DNA of 64,000 nt, taken from NCBI RefSeq assembly GCF_001634365.1, contig NZ_CP014578.1:3720001-3784000 (forward strand), read 5' to 3'. Shown one piece after another: positions 18,280 through 27,611 of the stretch. This stretch comes from Paraburkholderia phytofirmans OLGA172 (GTDB lineage: Bacteria; Pseudomonadota; Gammaproteobacteria; Burkholderiales; Burkholderiaceae). Position numbers and translations under genes: made by a program. Each line of letters starts with the position of its first letter. Positions within the stretch are counted from its first letter, which is position 1. The notes under the pieces were generated by a model. That model saw nothing but the letters and a program-made list of their open reading frames with translations. It did no database searches and had not been told where the DNA came from.

Positions 18280-20838
18280 ATGAAAGTCCTGTATGACGCA
18301 GTCGTAGGCGCAGGTGCCGGTCAGTATTACGGCACCATCGTTGTTTCCGGCCTCAAGTACGAAGACGGAACCCCCGTCAACGTCCGTCAGTTCCTTTCGA
18401 TGAATTTCACGTCGCCGGCCGCCGTGGCCGACACAGACATCAACGGGACGTTTATGTCGTGGGTCCAGGTGACGCCCCATGTTGGTTCGACGCAGATCGA
18501 TACAACCACCTTTTCAGTCTCGGCTCAACTCGATTTTGCTGAAGCGCACACGATGGATCCGCGCGATCAGTTCACGATCGGGATAAACGGCGATCTGACC
18601 CACAATCCGGATGCTTACCTCAACTCATTTGTCATCGCGGCCGACGCGGCGCCCGACGTGAACGGCAGCGTGTCTGTCGATTGTGCAGCCCCTCCCGACT
18701 CGGCCTTAGCCGGCTTTCCGCCAGTGCTTACCTTCAGCCTCGGCAGTCAGCGATCCGATCTCACGCTCAGTTATGGCAAGACGACCAGCGTCGCACTGAT
18801 GCAGGGCGCCTATTCGGTCAGCGGCAATGACATCTGCACCGACGACGAGACCGTCAGCGCACCACTGATCATTGCGCCGACGCAGGTCACCGTAGCGCCC
18901 AATCAGACCGCGCCGGTTTCCGTCACTTTCGGCCCCGTACAGCGATACTCCGCCCTGGATATCGCCATCGGCGCGCTGAGCGGCCTTGCGACAGAGACAC
19001 TTGACGTCGTCGTCATCGACCAGGCAAGCGGCCAAACCCTGGCTTCGTTTGCTGCCGGCATCAACAGTTCTACGCAGTTACGCAAACTTCCGGCATCAGG
19101 CACTGCACTGATTCAGATCGGCAACATTGCGCTAAACAATACTAAGCATTCCTTTTCAACACCGGCTGTCGAATTGAAAAATATGCTTCACGAGGTTCTT
19201 ATCGACGATTCAATGGTGCAAACCGCGCCTGTCGATACGACCGGCTACGTCAGGGTTCCCGTCAATATCACGGCTGAAAAAACCGTGGCCCGGCAAATTA
19301 CGCTGCGCCTGTCCGGCGAGAGCATGAGCTACACGCAAACGGTGTCTGTCAGCACCCAGAAAACCGCCTTCAGCGCGCCGGTGAAGCCGGGCACGTACTC
19401 GGTCCACGCGGACGATTTCGTCTCCGGCGGTACGGTCTTTGCAATGAGCGTTGCCAACACGCTCGTCGTTGCTGTTGACGGCAGCACGGCACTCGACCTG
19501 TCCATCGATGCGTCCGCAAATCTCAACGTGCCGGGCTTTCCTGCTTTCCTGTCGTTCGGAGGATGCGCCGATCTCACACCGGGTAATCAGGCCGATTTCG
19601 TTGCGGCACGTGCGTCGTCTCTGTTCAACTACGCGGGCTTCGACGGCGCCGGCGACGACAACACCTACCTCACCGACGATCAATCCACCAGGCAGGCGAT
19701 CCAACTCGCGAGGAATGTCGAAGCAGCGCTAGACAACGGACAGACCGTGCTTCCGGTGATGATTTCGTACACGTGCAATCTGTCGCTCGGCAATACGCCG
19801 GGGATGCTCGCCAATGCCGATCAGCACGCCCACAGTTTCGCGAATTTCATCCTGGCGCTGAATCTCGCCAACGGTACGATCGATGCCGCCCATCCGGTGC
19901 CGGCCGGCTTTATCGTCAACCCCGACTTCCTCGGCGCCTGCCAGCAAGCGGGCTTTGGCGCGAGTTACGGAATGCCGGTGCGCGCGCCGCTGCAAACGGC
20001 ACTCGACCACTGGTCGGTCAAAGCCGTCATTCCCGCGACCGTGACCGAAGACATACGCGGTTACGTCGAGGCGGTGAACTGGCTGGTCCGTACCGTTGCC
20101 CCGAAAGTTGTGTTCGGCTGGCAAATCAACCTTTGGGGCGTCGGCTATTCGGAGTGGATCTATCAAGATAACGATCCGGCCACCTTCGCCCAACAGACGG
20201 CAGCGTACGTGCAGGCGCTGGAGGTCTACAGCGGTCCGAACCCGCCCGACTTCCTCGCCATCGACCGCTATGAAGCGGACGACTTCACGCAACGCGCTTA
20301 TGTGAACGGCTACTGCTACAGTCCGCGTGAATGGGATCGGTTCTTCGACTTTTGCAAGACCGTCAGCCGCGCGCTCAAGGTGCCGGTGATGCCCTGGCAG
20401 ATTCCCGCGAGCCGCACGCCAGCCACCACGGACGAGGTCTACGCGGATTTCGACAGCCAGCATTGGGGAAGCGGTGGCAGCTATATGCTAGGCGACCCCG
20501 CGATCGGATCGGATTATCACAACATCAATCCGACTATCCTCGCGCTCGAATTCCCGACGCCTTTCCAGACCTACATGGGTAAGACCGTCGAAGATCTGTT
20601 CGCGCATGCGGAACCGTTCGACATCTCCGGGCCGGCGTATGGCGATTTACCAGTACGCGGCATCTTTGCCGTGCTGCTTGGCGGCGGTTCCACCACCGGC
20701 ATCATCGCCACAGTCGGCAATCCGGAGCCGTGGGTGCGCGACAAGCTGAACGCGTACATGGCGGCGCCGATTGGCTTCGATAGCGCGTCATCCCGTCCGC
20801 GCATCCATACGAAACCGCGCCAGCCGATTAAGAGTTGA
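18280..20838 (+). CDS. Large protein of unknown function with glycoside-hydrolase-like C-terminal region
   Basis: 852 residues from an ATG 6 bases after GGAGAT. The N-terminal half (about 1-415) is rich in Thr/Ser/Val and alternating beta-type sequence (for example TTTFSVSAQLDFAEAHTMDP), with several similar stretches such as TAEKTVARQITLRLSGESMSY. This suggests tandem beta-sandwich or carbohydrate-binding-like modules. The C-terminal half, from about residue 418, has segments like those of TIM-barrel glycosidases: FLSFGGCADLTPGNQADF, a repeated-aromatic core VVFGWQINLWGVGYSEWIYQDND, DFLAIDRYEADD and KVPVMPWQIPASRTPATTDE. I see no signal peptide or lipobox, so secretion would need another route. 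Glu and Asp in the IDRYEADD segment could be catalytic, but this is a guess. It is a single-gene unit ending at a strong bidirectional terminator. Confidence 0.6.
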   Translation: MKVLYDAVVGAGAGQYYGTIVVSGLKYEDGTPVNVRQFLSMNFTSPAAVADTDINGTFMSWVQVTPHVGSTQIDTTTFSVSAQLDFAEAHTMDPRDQFTIGINGDLTHNPDAYLNSFVIAADAAPDVNGSVSVDCAAPPDSALAGFPPVLTFSLGSQRSDLTLSYGKTTSVALMQGAYSVSGNDICTDDETVSAPLIIAPTQVTVAPNQTAPVSVTFGPVQRYSALDIAIGALSGLATETLDVVVIDQASGQTLASFAAGINSSTQLRKLPASGTALIQIGNIALNNTKHSFSTPAVELKNMLHEVLIDDSMVQTAPVDTTGYVRVPVNITAEKTVARQITLRLSGESMSYTQTVSVSTQKTAFSAPVKPGTYSVHADDFVSGGTVFAMSVANTLVVAVDGSTALDLSIDASANLNVPGFPAFLSFGGCADLTPGNQADFVAARASSLFNYAGFDGAGDDNTYLTDDQSTRQAIQLARNVEAALDNGQTVLPVMISYTCNLSLGNTPGMLANADQHAHSFANFILALNLANGTIDAAHPVPAGFIVNPDFLGACQQAGFGASYGMPVRAPLQTALDHWSVKAVIPATVTEDIRGYVEAVNWLVRTVAPKVVFGWQINLWGVGYSEWIYQDNDPATFAQQTAAYVQALEVYSGPNPPDFLAIDRYEADDFTQRAYVNGYCYSPREWDRFFDFCKTVSRALKVPVMPWQIPASRTPATTDEVYADFDSQHWGSGGSYMLGDPAIGSDYHNINPTILALEFPTPFQTYMGKTVEDLFAHAEPFDISGPAYGDLPVRGIFAVLLGGGSTTGIIATVGNPEPWVRDKLNAYMAAPIGFDSASSRPRIHTKPRQPIKS

Positions 20839-20870
20839 GCAAACGTTCCGGGCACGCGGCCGGAACGCAA

Positions 20871-20912
20871 AAAGCAGAACGGCGCGGGGTTTAACCCGCG
20901 CCGTTCTGCTTT
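20871..20912. terminator. Strong bidirectional terminator between the large hypothetical gene and clpA
   Basis: A perfect 18-bp inverted repeat (arms 20871-20888 and 20895-20912) with a 6-base loop. T-rich sequence follows on the − strand (TTTTTGCG), so it most clearly serves clpA. Confidence 0.93.
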
Positions 20913-20943
20913 CAGAGCAACGACTGAAATTTACCCGCCTGAC

Positions 20944-23241
20944 TTACTCGACCTCAACCGCTTCCGGATTCGGATTGCGCGGCGCCGGATGTTCGTCGAA
21001 GGTCAACTGCACCTTGTCTTCCGCATCCACGTCGACCGTCACGCGACCGCCGTTCATCAGCTTGCCGAACAGCAGTTCGTCGGCCAGCGCGCGACGGATC
21101 GTGTCCTGGATCAGACGCTGCATCGGCCGCGCACCCATCAACGGATCGAAACCGTGCTTGGCGAGATGCTTGCGCAGCGCGTCGGTGAAGAGCGCATCGA
21201 CCTTCTTCTCGTGCAACTGATCTTCCAGTTGCATCAGGAACTTGTCGACCACGCGCATGATGATTTCTTCATCCAGCGAGCGGAAGCTGATCGTTGCGTC
21301 CAGACGGTTACGGAACTCAGGCGTGAACATGCGCTTGATGTCGACCATTTCGTCGCCGGTTTCCCGGCGGTTCGTGAAGCCGATCACCGCCTTGCCCATT
21401 GCCTCGGCGCCCGCGTTCGTCGTCATGATGATGATGACGTTGCGGAAATCCGCCTTGCGGCCGTTGTTGTCCGTCAGCGTGCCATGGTCCATCACCTGCA
21501 GCAGCACGTTGTAGATGTCCGGATGCGCCTTCTCGATTTCGTCGAGCAGCAGCACGCAATGCGGCTTCTTCGTGACGGCTTCAGTCAGCAAACCACCCTG
21601 ATCGAAACCGACATAGCCCGGTGGCGCGCCGATCAAACGGCTCACCGCATGGCGCTCCATGTATTCCGACATGTCGAAGCGGATCAGCTCGATCCCCAGC
21701 GTGAACGCCAGTTGCTTCGCCACTTCCGTCTTGCCGACGCCCGTTGGGCCGGAGAACAGGAACGCACCGATCGGCTTGTCCAGCTTGCCCAAGCCCGCAC
21801 GCGCCATCTTGATCGCGGCCGACAGTGCGTCGATGGCCGGGTCTTGCCCGAACACCACGCTCTTCAGATCGCGATCCAGCGTTTGCAGCTTGCTGCGATC
21901 GTCTTGCGACACGCTTTGCGGCGGGACGCGAGCAATCTTCGAGATGATTTCTTCGATCTCGTTCTTGCCGATGGTCTTCTTCTGCTTCGACTTCGGCAGG
22001 ATGCGTTGCGCCGCGCCAGCTTCGTCGATCACGTCGATCGCCTTGTCCGGCAGATGACGATCCGTGATGAAGCGTGCCGACAATTCAGCCGCCGCCGACA
22101 ATGCACCCGACGAATACTTCACGCCGTGATGCTCCTCGAAGCGGGACTTCAGCCCGCGCAGGATCGCCACCGTCTGTTCGACGGTCGGTTCGGTCACGTC
22201 GACCTTCTGGAAACGGCGCGACAAAGCCGCGTCTTTTTCGAAGATGCCGCGATATTCCGTGAACGTGGTCGCGCCGATGCACTTCAGCGTGCCCGACGAC
22301 AACGCCGGCTTCAGCAGATTCGATGCGTCCAGCGTGCCGCCCGACGCGGCGCCCGCGCCGATCAGCGTATGAATTTCGTCGATGAACAGAATCGCGTGCG
22401 GACGTTCCTTCAATTCCTTGAGGACCGTTTTCAGACGTTGCTCGAAGTCGCCACGATACTTGGTGCCGGCGAGCAGCGCGCCCATGTCGAGCGAATACAC
22501 CTGCGCATCGGCCAGAATGTCCGGCACTTCGCCGCGCGTAATACGCCAGGCGAGCCCTTCGGCGATCGCGGTCTTGCCGACACCGGCCTCACCGACCAGC
22601 AGCGGATTGTTTTTGCGCCTGCGGCACAGCACCTGCACCACGCGCTCGACTTCCGACTCGCGCCCGATCAGCGGGTCGATGCGGCCGTCTTTCGCCATCT
22701 GGTTCAGGTTCTGCGTGAACTGGGCGAGCGGCGTTTCCTTCTGCGCGGCGGCTTCGTCGGACTCGGCATTCGCGTCGCTCGCTTTCGCGGCGTCCGTGCT
22801 GCTCGTCTTGGCGATGCCATGCGAGATGAAATTCACCACATCCAGACGCGTCACGCCCTGCTGCTGCAGGTAGTAGACCGCATGCGAGTCCTTCTCGCCG
22901 AAGATCGCCACCAGCACATTCGCGCCGGTCACTTCCTTCTTGCCGTTCGAGGTGGATTGCACATGCATGATCGCGCGCTGGATCACACGCTGGAAACCCA
23001 GCGTGGGCTGCGTGTCGACGTCATCCGTGCCAGGCACGGTAGGCGTGTTGTCATGAATGAAGTTGCGCAGGTTCTGGCGCAGATCCTCGATATTGGCCGC
23101 GCATGCACGCAACACCTCCGCGGCCGTTGGATTGTCCAACAGTGCCAACAAAAGATGTTCGACCGTGATGAACTCGTGCCGCGCCTGGCGTGCTTCCATG
23201 AACGCCATGTGCAGGCTGACTTCCAGTTCCTGGGCAATCAT
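20944..23241 (-). CDS. clpA: ATP-dependent Clp protease ATP-binding subunit ClpA
   Basis: AAA+ unfoldase that feeds ClpP. The 765-residue protein starts [35 protein letters not shown], the Clp-N double repeat that binds ClpS. Module D1 has Walker [16 protein letters not shown] and Walker [15 protein letters not shown]. Module D2 has [15 protein letters not shown] and [27 protein letters not shown]-terminal [17 protein letters not shown] and sensor-2 region [24 protein letters not shown] complete the fold. The start at 23241 overlaps the clpS stop as ATGA; earlier in-frame ATGs lie inside clpS. clpS–clpA is the standard N-end-rule pair, and clpP is not in this window. Confidence 0.97.
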   Translation of the reverse strand: MIAQELEVSLHMAFMEARQARHEFITVEHLLLALLDNPTAAEVLRACAANIEDLRQNLRNFIHDNTPTVPGTDDVDTQPTLGFQRVIQRAIMHVQSTSNGKKEVTGANVLVAIFGEKDSHAVYYLQQQGVTRLDVVNFISHGIAKTSSTDAAKASDANAESDEAAAQKETPLAQFTQNLNQMAKDGRIDPLIGRESEVERVVQVLCRRRKNNPLLVGEAGVGKTAIAEGLAWRITRGEVPDILADAQVYSLDMGALLAGTKYRGDFEQRLKTVLKELKERPHAILFIDEIHTLIGAGAASGGTLDASNLLKPALSSGTLKCIGATTFTEYRGIFEKDAALSRRFQKVDVTEPTVEQTVAILRGLKSRFEEHHGVKYSSGALSAAAELSARFITDRHLPDKAIDVIDEAGAAQRILPKSKQKKTIGKNEIEEIISKIARVPPQSVSQDDRSKLQTLDRDLKSVVFGQDPAIDALSAAIKMARAGLGKLDKPIGAFLFSGPTGVGKTEVAKQLAFTLGIELIRFDMSEYMERHAVSRLIGAPPGYVGFDQGGLLTEAVTKKPHCVLLLDEIEKAHPDIYNVLLQVMDHGTLTDNNGRKADFRNVIIIMTTNAGAEAMGKAVIGFTNRRETGDEMVDIKRMFTPEFRNRLDATISFRSLDEEIIMRVVDKFLMQLEDQLHEKKVDALFTDALRKHLAKHGFDPLMGARPMQRLIQDTIRRALADELLFGKLMNGGRVTVDVDAEDKVQLTFDEHPAPRNPNPEAVEVE

Positions 23242-23552
23242 GCTTCCTCCATCACACACTGCAGCGGATGCCCGGCCTGCCGTGCGTGGGTAACGACTTG
23301 CTCGACTTTGGTCGACGCGATGTCCCGCGTATAGACCCCACAAACTCCCCTGCCCTCGCGATGCACCTTCAACATGACCTGAGTTGCGGTTTCGCGATCT
23401 TTATTGAAATATTCCTGCACGATCATCACGACAAATTCCATTGGCGTGAAGTCGTCATTCAGCAGCACCACTTTGTACATGGAAGGCGGCTTCAGCTTCT
23501 TTTCCTGCCGCTCCAGTACGGTGCCGTCCTGCTTGTCCGGGATAATCGCCAT
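23238..23552 (-). CDS. clpS: ATP-dependent Clp protease adaptor protein ClpS
   Basis: A 104-residue adaptor that delivers N-end-rule substrates to ClpA. The conserved core is visible: [69 protein letters not shown] contains the residues that bind the N-degron and HREGRGVCG the conserved interface. The N-terminus ([18 protein letters not shown]) is the flexible extension used in delivery. It overlaps clpA by four bases. Confidence 0.97.
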   Translation of the reverse strand: MAIIPDKQDGTVLERQEKKLKPPSMYKVVLLNDDFTPMEFVVMIVQEYFNKDRETATQVMLKVHREGRGVCGVYTRDIASTKVEQVVTHARQAGHPLQCVMEEA

Positions 23553-23939
23553 ACACGCATTCTAAACAACTAGGACAGGCCCGCAATCCTGTCAAAACCC
23601 GGCCAACCGGCCGGTAAGCCCGTTCGCTACCGTCTGATGGGGGATTACCCCCAAAAGCGTTGCGTCATTCGACGAGCCGATTGCGGAGCCGGCCCCTATC
23701 CAGTGATGCGTCGCAGCCGTGCTGCGCCGCAGTCGGATCGAGTATCGCACAACCTGCCAATGCTGGCTGAGGGCACCGGCCCGGTCAGCTGACGGTGCGC
23801 GACCCGCAGAACAGCATGTGAGTCGATTATGCGACTTTTCAAGACGGCTCGCTTGGGCAACCGCACATAACAAAACAAAAGCCGGAAAAACCCTGGAAAA
23901 CGCCTGTTTGCAACGCGACAACGGCATCTCAAAATCTTC
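23553..23939. other. Intergenic region with no recognised gene (clpS to cspA promoter)
   Basis: About 390 bases between divergent clpS and cspA. It must hold the clpSA promoter. Short open frames here lack homology to anything I recognise, and no clear boxes were seen. Confidence 0.4.
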
Positions 23940-24107
23940 TTGACACTCGAATAAAGAGCCTCAACAATCAAGCTGGCACTTTTTTCACTGAGCCATAATT
24001 CGAAAAAATGCCGATGGTGAGCTTGTGAGGAGGGAGCGGCTGCATCGCGCGGTCGTCGAGCTTTTCGAGGGCTCGTGGTAGTGACATGAGTTACAGGGGA
24101 AGTTGGA
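23940..24107 (+). promoter_or_regulatory. Candidate promoter and long leader of the cold-shock gene
   Basis: TTGACA at 23940-23945 is followed after 17 bases by AACAAT (23963-23968), a 6/6 and 4/6 sigma-70 match. This leaves a leader of about 130 bases with several potential stems (GAGGAGGGAGCGGC; GTCGAGCTTTTCGAGGGCTC) before a GGGGAAG ribosome site. Long structured leaders of csp mRNAs act as RNA thermosensors in other bacteria; that role here is inference. Confidence 0.45.
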
Positions 24108-24314
24108 ATGGCAACTGGTACGGTCAAATGGTTCAATGACGCAAAAGGTTTCGGATTCATCACGCCTGACGAAGGTGGTGAGGATCTGTTTGCACACTTC
24201 TCGGCCATCCAGATGAATGGGTTCAAGACCCTCAAGGAAGGTCAAAAAGTAACCTTCGAGGTCGTGCAAGGCCCGAAAGGCAAACAGGCATCGAACATCC
24301 AGGCACCTGCCTGA
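24108..24314 (+). CDS. cspA: Cold-shock protein (CspA family)
   Basis: A 68-residue single cold-shock domain. Both RNP motifs are intact: [10 protein letters not shown] (RNP1) and DLFAHFSAI (RNP2), within [17 protein letters not shown]. The C-terminus [14 protein letters not shown] is typical of proteobacterial Csp. These proteins bind single-stranded RNA and DNA and act as RNA chaperones or antiterminators. Whether this copy is cold-induced cannot be read from the sequence, although the long leader is compatible with it. It is a single-gene unit closed by a hairpin terminator. Confidence 0.96.
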   Translation: MATGTVKWFNDAKGFGFITPDEGGEDLFAHFSAIQMNGFKTLKEGQKVTFEVVQGPKGKQASNIQAPA

Positions 24315-24337
24315 AACAGTTCGTTACCCGTCCTTTG

Positions 24338-24366
24338 AAACCCGGCTTCATGCCGGGTTTCTTTTT
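24338..24366 (+). terminator. Rho-independent terminator after cspA
   Basis: Inverted repeat AAACCCGGC/GCCGGGTTT around a short TTCAT loop, followed by a T-run. Confidence 0.92.
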
Positions 24367-24605
24367 TGGGCCGGCGCGTTCTAATTCCTTCTGGTTTCAG
24401 CCCGCTCGTTACCCCACCCGGAGGCGTCTATAACGCGAGCTTCCCAAATATCGGGTCTTCGTTTCCCTTTCCGTGGGCTTTCGATGCCCTCCCTGCGTCG
24501 GTGCAAGGCCCGCGCGCGACGCCGGCAGCAGCAAGCTGCTGACATCGGGCCTGCAAAAAGTCGCGTCCGCCTCACGAACTGAGGCACGCGCTCTTCCGCA
24601 CCCCG

Positions 24606-25415
24606 CTATCCGCCGACACGACGCGCTTCCGAACACTGTATCTCCAGACTGCGGGCGAGGTCGCCCTCATAGACCGCAATACCTTGATGGCGCAGATTCG
24701 ACCGCGCGTCGACTGCGGGCGTAATGCCGATGCTTTCTAGAAGCCGACAGAAAGCATAGTCTTCCGATAAGTACGTTCGCGTTTCCGGATCGATCATGGT
24801 GTCGAAAAACGCGTAACAAAACGCCGCCTCGTCACCCACATCCAGTTCCGGACGACCGGCGAGTTTGGACCGGTACTGAAGCTCGGGAAAGCGCTGGATC
24901 AACGTCAGAAATACCTCCCGCTGGATCAGCATAAAGCCGGTCGGCGCGTAGAGAACATCGAGAAAACCGTCTGCATCTGGCTCCAACGCGTCCTCGCGAG
25001 CCACTGCGGGATACATGGCGTGGCGCGCGCGAAAATCGGCCTTGGTGGAACCGGCGGGCAGTGAGTGCTCCAGACCGGCCGCCGGCCAGCCGTCGATTTT
25101 CAGCGGATAGACACCCGCCACCACCGGCCGATCGGCCTGGAGCAGGCGAACCACATCTGCACCTTTGAATCCGATATCGCCATCGATCCACAGAAGGTGT
25201 GTGAATCTGTCATCTGCAAGAAACTCCGCCACCATCGTATTGCGCGCGCGGGTAATCAGACTGTCGAAGCTGTTAAAGGCGACGTTAACGCCAAAGCCAT
25301 ATTCAGGCGCGGCGCCGTACAAATCCAGAAGGCCAAGGACGTAGTCGGTCGTCACAACGGCACCATAGCTGGGCGTCGCAACATAAACGTTTGCAGTGAT
25401 TTTCTTGTGAGCCAT
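24606..25415 (-). CDS. Glycosyltransferase-like protein (GT-A fold)
   Basis: A 269-residue protein starting MAHKKITANVYVATPSYGAVV with GGGAGCAG upstream. It has features of small GT-A glycosyltransferases: an N-terminal beta-strand ANVYVATPSYG, FNSFDSLITRARNTMVAEFLADDRFTHLLWIDGDIGFKGADVVRLL with the DGD metal/nucleotide-sugar motif, and VVAGVYPLKIDGWP after it. Similar proteins occur singly in Burkholderia and in phages; their acceptor is unknown. No signal peptide is seen, so it is probably cytoplasmic or peripheral. It lies just outside the left end of the 10-kb island. Confidence 0.65.
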   Translation of the reverse strand: MAHKKITANVYVATPSYGAVVTTDYVLGLLDLYGAAPEYGFGVNVAFNSFDSLITRARNTMVAEFLADDRFTHLLWIDGDIGFKGADVVRLLQADRPVVAGVYPLKIDGWPAAGLEHSLPAGSTKADFRARHAMYPAVAREDALEPDADGFLDVLYAPTGFMLIQREVFLTLIQRFPELQYRSKLAGRPELDVGDEAAFCYAFFDTMIDPETRTYLSEDYAFCRLLESIGITPAVDARSNLRHQGIAVYEGDLARSLEIQCSEARRVGG

Positions 25416-25640
25416 CGTCTGCTCCCTCGGATCAGGAAGTTGAAAAGAAGTGGGAATCAGGGGAAACGGTCCCTGCCAATTGGCGGAAGCGAACCATCCA
25501 AAGGGCTTACGATAACCGACCCCATGACATTCGCATCTCAATAACGGCTCGAGGAAAAAGCGCGGAATGCGCCTACGCTGCCAGGATCCGCCATTGCGCT
25601 CGTCGGAAATCGTCGATTGCGTACGTCGATGTTGGATTCC

Positions 25641-25681
25641 GAAAAGAACAAAAAACCCCGGCCACTCACGGTGCCGGGGTT
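25641..25681 (-). terminator. Leftward terminator outside the left end of the island
   Basis: AACCCCGGC/GCCGGGGTT stem (25654-25662, 25673-25681). On the − strand it is followed by TTTTTTGTTCTTTT. It resembles the icd terminator at the other end of the island in both arms and tail, so it may be an ancestral downstream terminator separated from icd by the insertion; that is inference. Confidence 0.8.
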
Positions 25682-25783
25682 CTGAATTCGAGCCGGAGAA
25701 GCCGGCGCGAATTGCCTTCGATCATTCTGTGTAAATTGCCCGAAAAGCCTTGCCAGTTATAGAGAACCGATTTACACACTTCG

Positions 25784-25816
25784 AATTCCCCTCAGAATTC
25801 CCCTCACTATCTCCCG
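25784..25816 (+). repeat. Left direct repeat of genomic island (putative att)
   Basis: A 33-base sequence beginning AATTCCCCTCAG and ending CTCCCG matches 35814-35846 at 31 of 33 positions in the same orientation. The two copies bracket the integrase-bearing segment, as expected for attL/attR. Confidence 0.7.
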
Positions 25817-25854
25817 CCTACCCCTCTTCCGGATCATTCGGGTAGCGGCCACTG

Positions 25855-25992
25855 TTACCAGGAGCTCTCGCCGCAGCAGCAATCGGGAACGAGCGGACTC
25901 ATACCGTCCGGATGCGTGGCGATGTAGTTGCGCGCGAATCCGATGCAGCCTTGCAGGCTCAGACACAGCGCGACGATGGCGGCGGTTTTCAT
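25855..25992 (-). CDS. Small predicted lipoprotein, island cargo
   Basis: 45 residues: MKTAAIVALCLSLQGCIGFA, a short hydrophobic signal with a lipobox LQGC, then RNYIATHPDGMSPLVPDC with a Cys cluster (DCCCGESSW) at the C-terminus. The ATG overlaps the stop of the upstream 348-residue gene as ATGA, indicating coupling. It is very short for a functional lipoprotein. Tiny lipoproteins of phages include Rz1-type lysis proteins, but I see no partner Rz gene and do not assign that role. Function unknown. Confidence 0.6.
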   Translation of the reverse strand: MKTAAIVALCLSLQGCIGFARNYIATHPDGMSPLVPDCCCGESSW

Positions 25993-27035
25993 TGCTCGTC
26001 GCCCTCTTCCGGTTCGAACGGATAGGCTGGCGGCTCGCCAGGATACTTCTCGCCTCTGACCGCCTCGTCGTCGGTTTCCCACGGCAAGCCGAGTACGGCG
26101 AAGGTTGCCATCTCGATCTCGCCGTCGATCATCCAGCCGTAGTCGGTGAGCTTGCGCTTCTCGGCGTCGTCAATGGTGCGGTACACGTTGCCGAGGCAGG
26201 TGAGCAGCACCGTAAAAGCCGCATCGTCTGCGCTTTGCAGGTCGTACGCCTCTTTCAGGTACTCGCCCATCTGCTCGACGCTGTTCCACGGCTGCACCGC
26301 GTATTCACTCGCCGCATCGCCCTTACCCTCAAGCAGCTCGCCCAGTGCACGCATGTCGGTCACGTCCTGCGCGGCCGCGTCAGGTGCATTGCCGGCGAAG
26401 TACTCGCCGCGCCGAGCGACGCACTTCGCATATGCCTGGCGGATCAGCTCGCTCACCACGTCGACGGAGGTGAGCAGCGGCCTTTCTGTTGCGCACTCGT
26501 GCGCCGTGACCAGTTGTTCAAGTCGCTCCTGCTCATCGCCGTCCACCGGCAGGCCAGCGAAAAGATTGGTGTAATCGCCGGCGATGCCCTCAAGCGTGAG
26601 CGCAACGTCATCTTCGCTCTCGCCCTTGTTGAGCTGCGCGAGCGCCTGATACACGTCGCGGCAGAGCACCGCGCACGCCTGCTGGATCGCATTGAGATCG
26701 TCTTCGGCATCCGTGGCGTTGATGCTATTGGCGAGAATCTCGCGAATGTAGGCGGCCAAGCCGCCCGGGTTCCACTCGCCGACCGTCTCGTAGGTGTCGT
26801 TCTTGCCGGCGAGCGTATCGGCCAGCGCATAGAGCGCCGTGTCGATCGCCTTGATGGAGTCGTCGCGGCTGATCTTTCCGGCCGAGGATTGCCCGACGCT
26901 GGCGGCGATCGTGCCGATGAACGCGCGCACGAGCTCCGACACGACGCGCGGGTCGCCAAGGTAAGGCTTGCCGCTGTTGGCCTTTGCGAGTGCGATGTGC
27001 AGCCCGGAGGAACCGGGTTTGGTGCTTGTGTCCAT
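25989..27035 (-). CDS. Hypothetical acidic protein, island cargo
   Basis: 348 residues with no motif I recognise. It is markedly acidic, ending PFEPEEGDEQ, and two segments look alike, VVSELVRAFIGTIAAS (about residue 32) and VVSELIRQAYAKCVARRGEYF (about residue 195). Each is followed by a helical stretch, a W-N segment (GEWNPGGLAAYIREI; QPWNSVEQMGEYLKEAYDL) and a C-L segment (AVLCRDVYQAL; TVLLTCLGNVYRTI). This suggests an internal duplication into two related alpha-helical halves. There is no signal peptide or membrane segment. It is translationally coupled to the small lipoprotein gene downstream. Such proteins occur as cargo in Burkholderia islands; the role is unknown. Confidence 0.7.
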   Translation of the reverse strand: MDTSTKPGSSGLHIALAKANSGKPYLGDPRVVSELVRAFIGTIAASVGQSSAGKISRDDSIKAIDTALYALADTLAGKNDTYETVGEWNPGGLAAYIREILANSINATDAEDDLNAIQQACAVLCRDVYQALAQLNKGESEDDVALTLEGIAGDYTNLFAGLPVDGDEQERLEQLVTAHECATERPLLTSVDVVSELIRQAYAKCVARRGEYFAGNAPDAAAQDVTDMRALGELLEGKGDAASEYAVQPWNSVEQMGEYLKEAYDLQSADDAAFTVLLTCLGNVYRTIDDAEKRKLTDYGWMIDGEIEMATFAVLGLPWETDDEAVRGEKYPGEPPAYPFEPEEGDEQ

Positions 27036-27203
27036 GGTTGATCCTTGTTGCCCGTATGCTCGGGCAAGGTATAAGGGGGGAGAACCGGCCGGCCACGTGG
27101 TCGGCGCGGCTTCCTCAGTGGCTCAGCAATGCCTCATGCACGAGCGTGTCGCGCGTCGTGCGCCGCCACGGCCGCAATCGCTGCCCGAGAAGGGCGAGCT
27201 CTT

Positions 27204-27611
27204 CTAGCTGCAGGGGCTCGTCGGATCGGCCGCTATGTGCGCCAACACGGGCGGCTTGAGGCCGCGCGTATAGAAGGGCTGAACGCCGGCGCGCACGAGC
27301 GTTGTGCCATCGCCGGCCGCCGTGATGATCAACCGGCCAAACACATGATCGTTTCTGGTTTGAGACCAGCCGCCGCCGTAAAGATCGATCGTCTGCTCGG
27401 TGATATCCGGGTAGTACTGCCCGTCAGGCACGAGGGTGTCGAACGATCCGCAGCGCCGCACGCGCTCCATCACCCCGCGAAACACCTGCGCCGGTGTGGC
27501 GGCGACGGTGGTTTGCTCCCAGGTGAAGTCCGTTTCTGTGAGCTGGCCGGCCGGTGTGGCGCAAGCCGAGAGCAGGGTTAGGAGGGCGAGCAGGACAGTT
27601 CTTTTTCTCAT
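27204..27611 (-). CDS. Predicted lipoprotein of unknown function, island cargo
   Basis: 135 residues: MRKRTVLLALLTLLSACATPAG gives a signal peptide and lipobox (LSAC). The mature part contains FTWEQTTVAATPAQVFRGVMERVRRCGSFDTLVPDGQYYPDITEQTIDLYGGG, then ITAAGDGTTLVRAGVQPFYTRG. This pattern of an alternating beta sheet with a helix (TPAQVFRGVMERVRRC) resembles small outer-membrane lipoproteins of unknown function found in Burkholderia and phages. A GTG two codons upstream is an alternative start. The open frame runs 88 codons further upstream without a plausible signal, so I use the ATG that gives the lipobox. Confidence 0.65.
   Translation of the reverse strand: MRKRTVLLALLTLLSACATPAGQLTETDFTWEQTTVAATPAQVFRGVMERVRRCGSFDTLVPDGQYYPDITEQTIDLYGGGWSQTRNDHVFGRLIITAAGDGTTLVRAGVQPFYTRGLKPPVLAHIAADPTSPCS

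Larger units (their letters stand above)
25416..25854. other. Gap between glycosyltransferase and island genes
   Basis: About 440 bases with no gene. It holds the ribosome site and presumed promoter of the glycosyltransferase gene, a leftward terminator (25641-25681), a 100-base stretch with no recognised feature, and the left direct repeat of the island (25784-25816). I found no tRNA here. Confidence 0.6.

Noticed and set aside
20989..23334. A 781-codon open frame on + opposite clpA
   Set aside because: It is antisense to a clear ClpA with intact motifs, and its Arg/His-rich composition is typical of GC-rich shadow frames.
25690..25816. A tRNA gene as the island's left attachment site
   Set aside because: No cloverleaf or TTCGA-type T-loop with acceptor pairing could be found.
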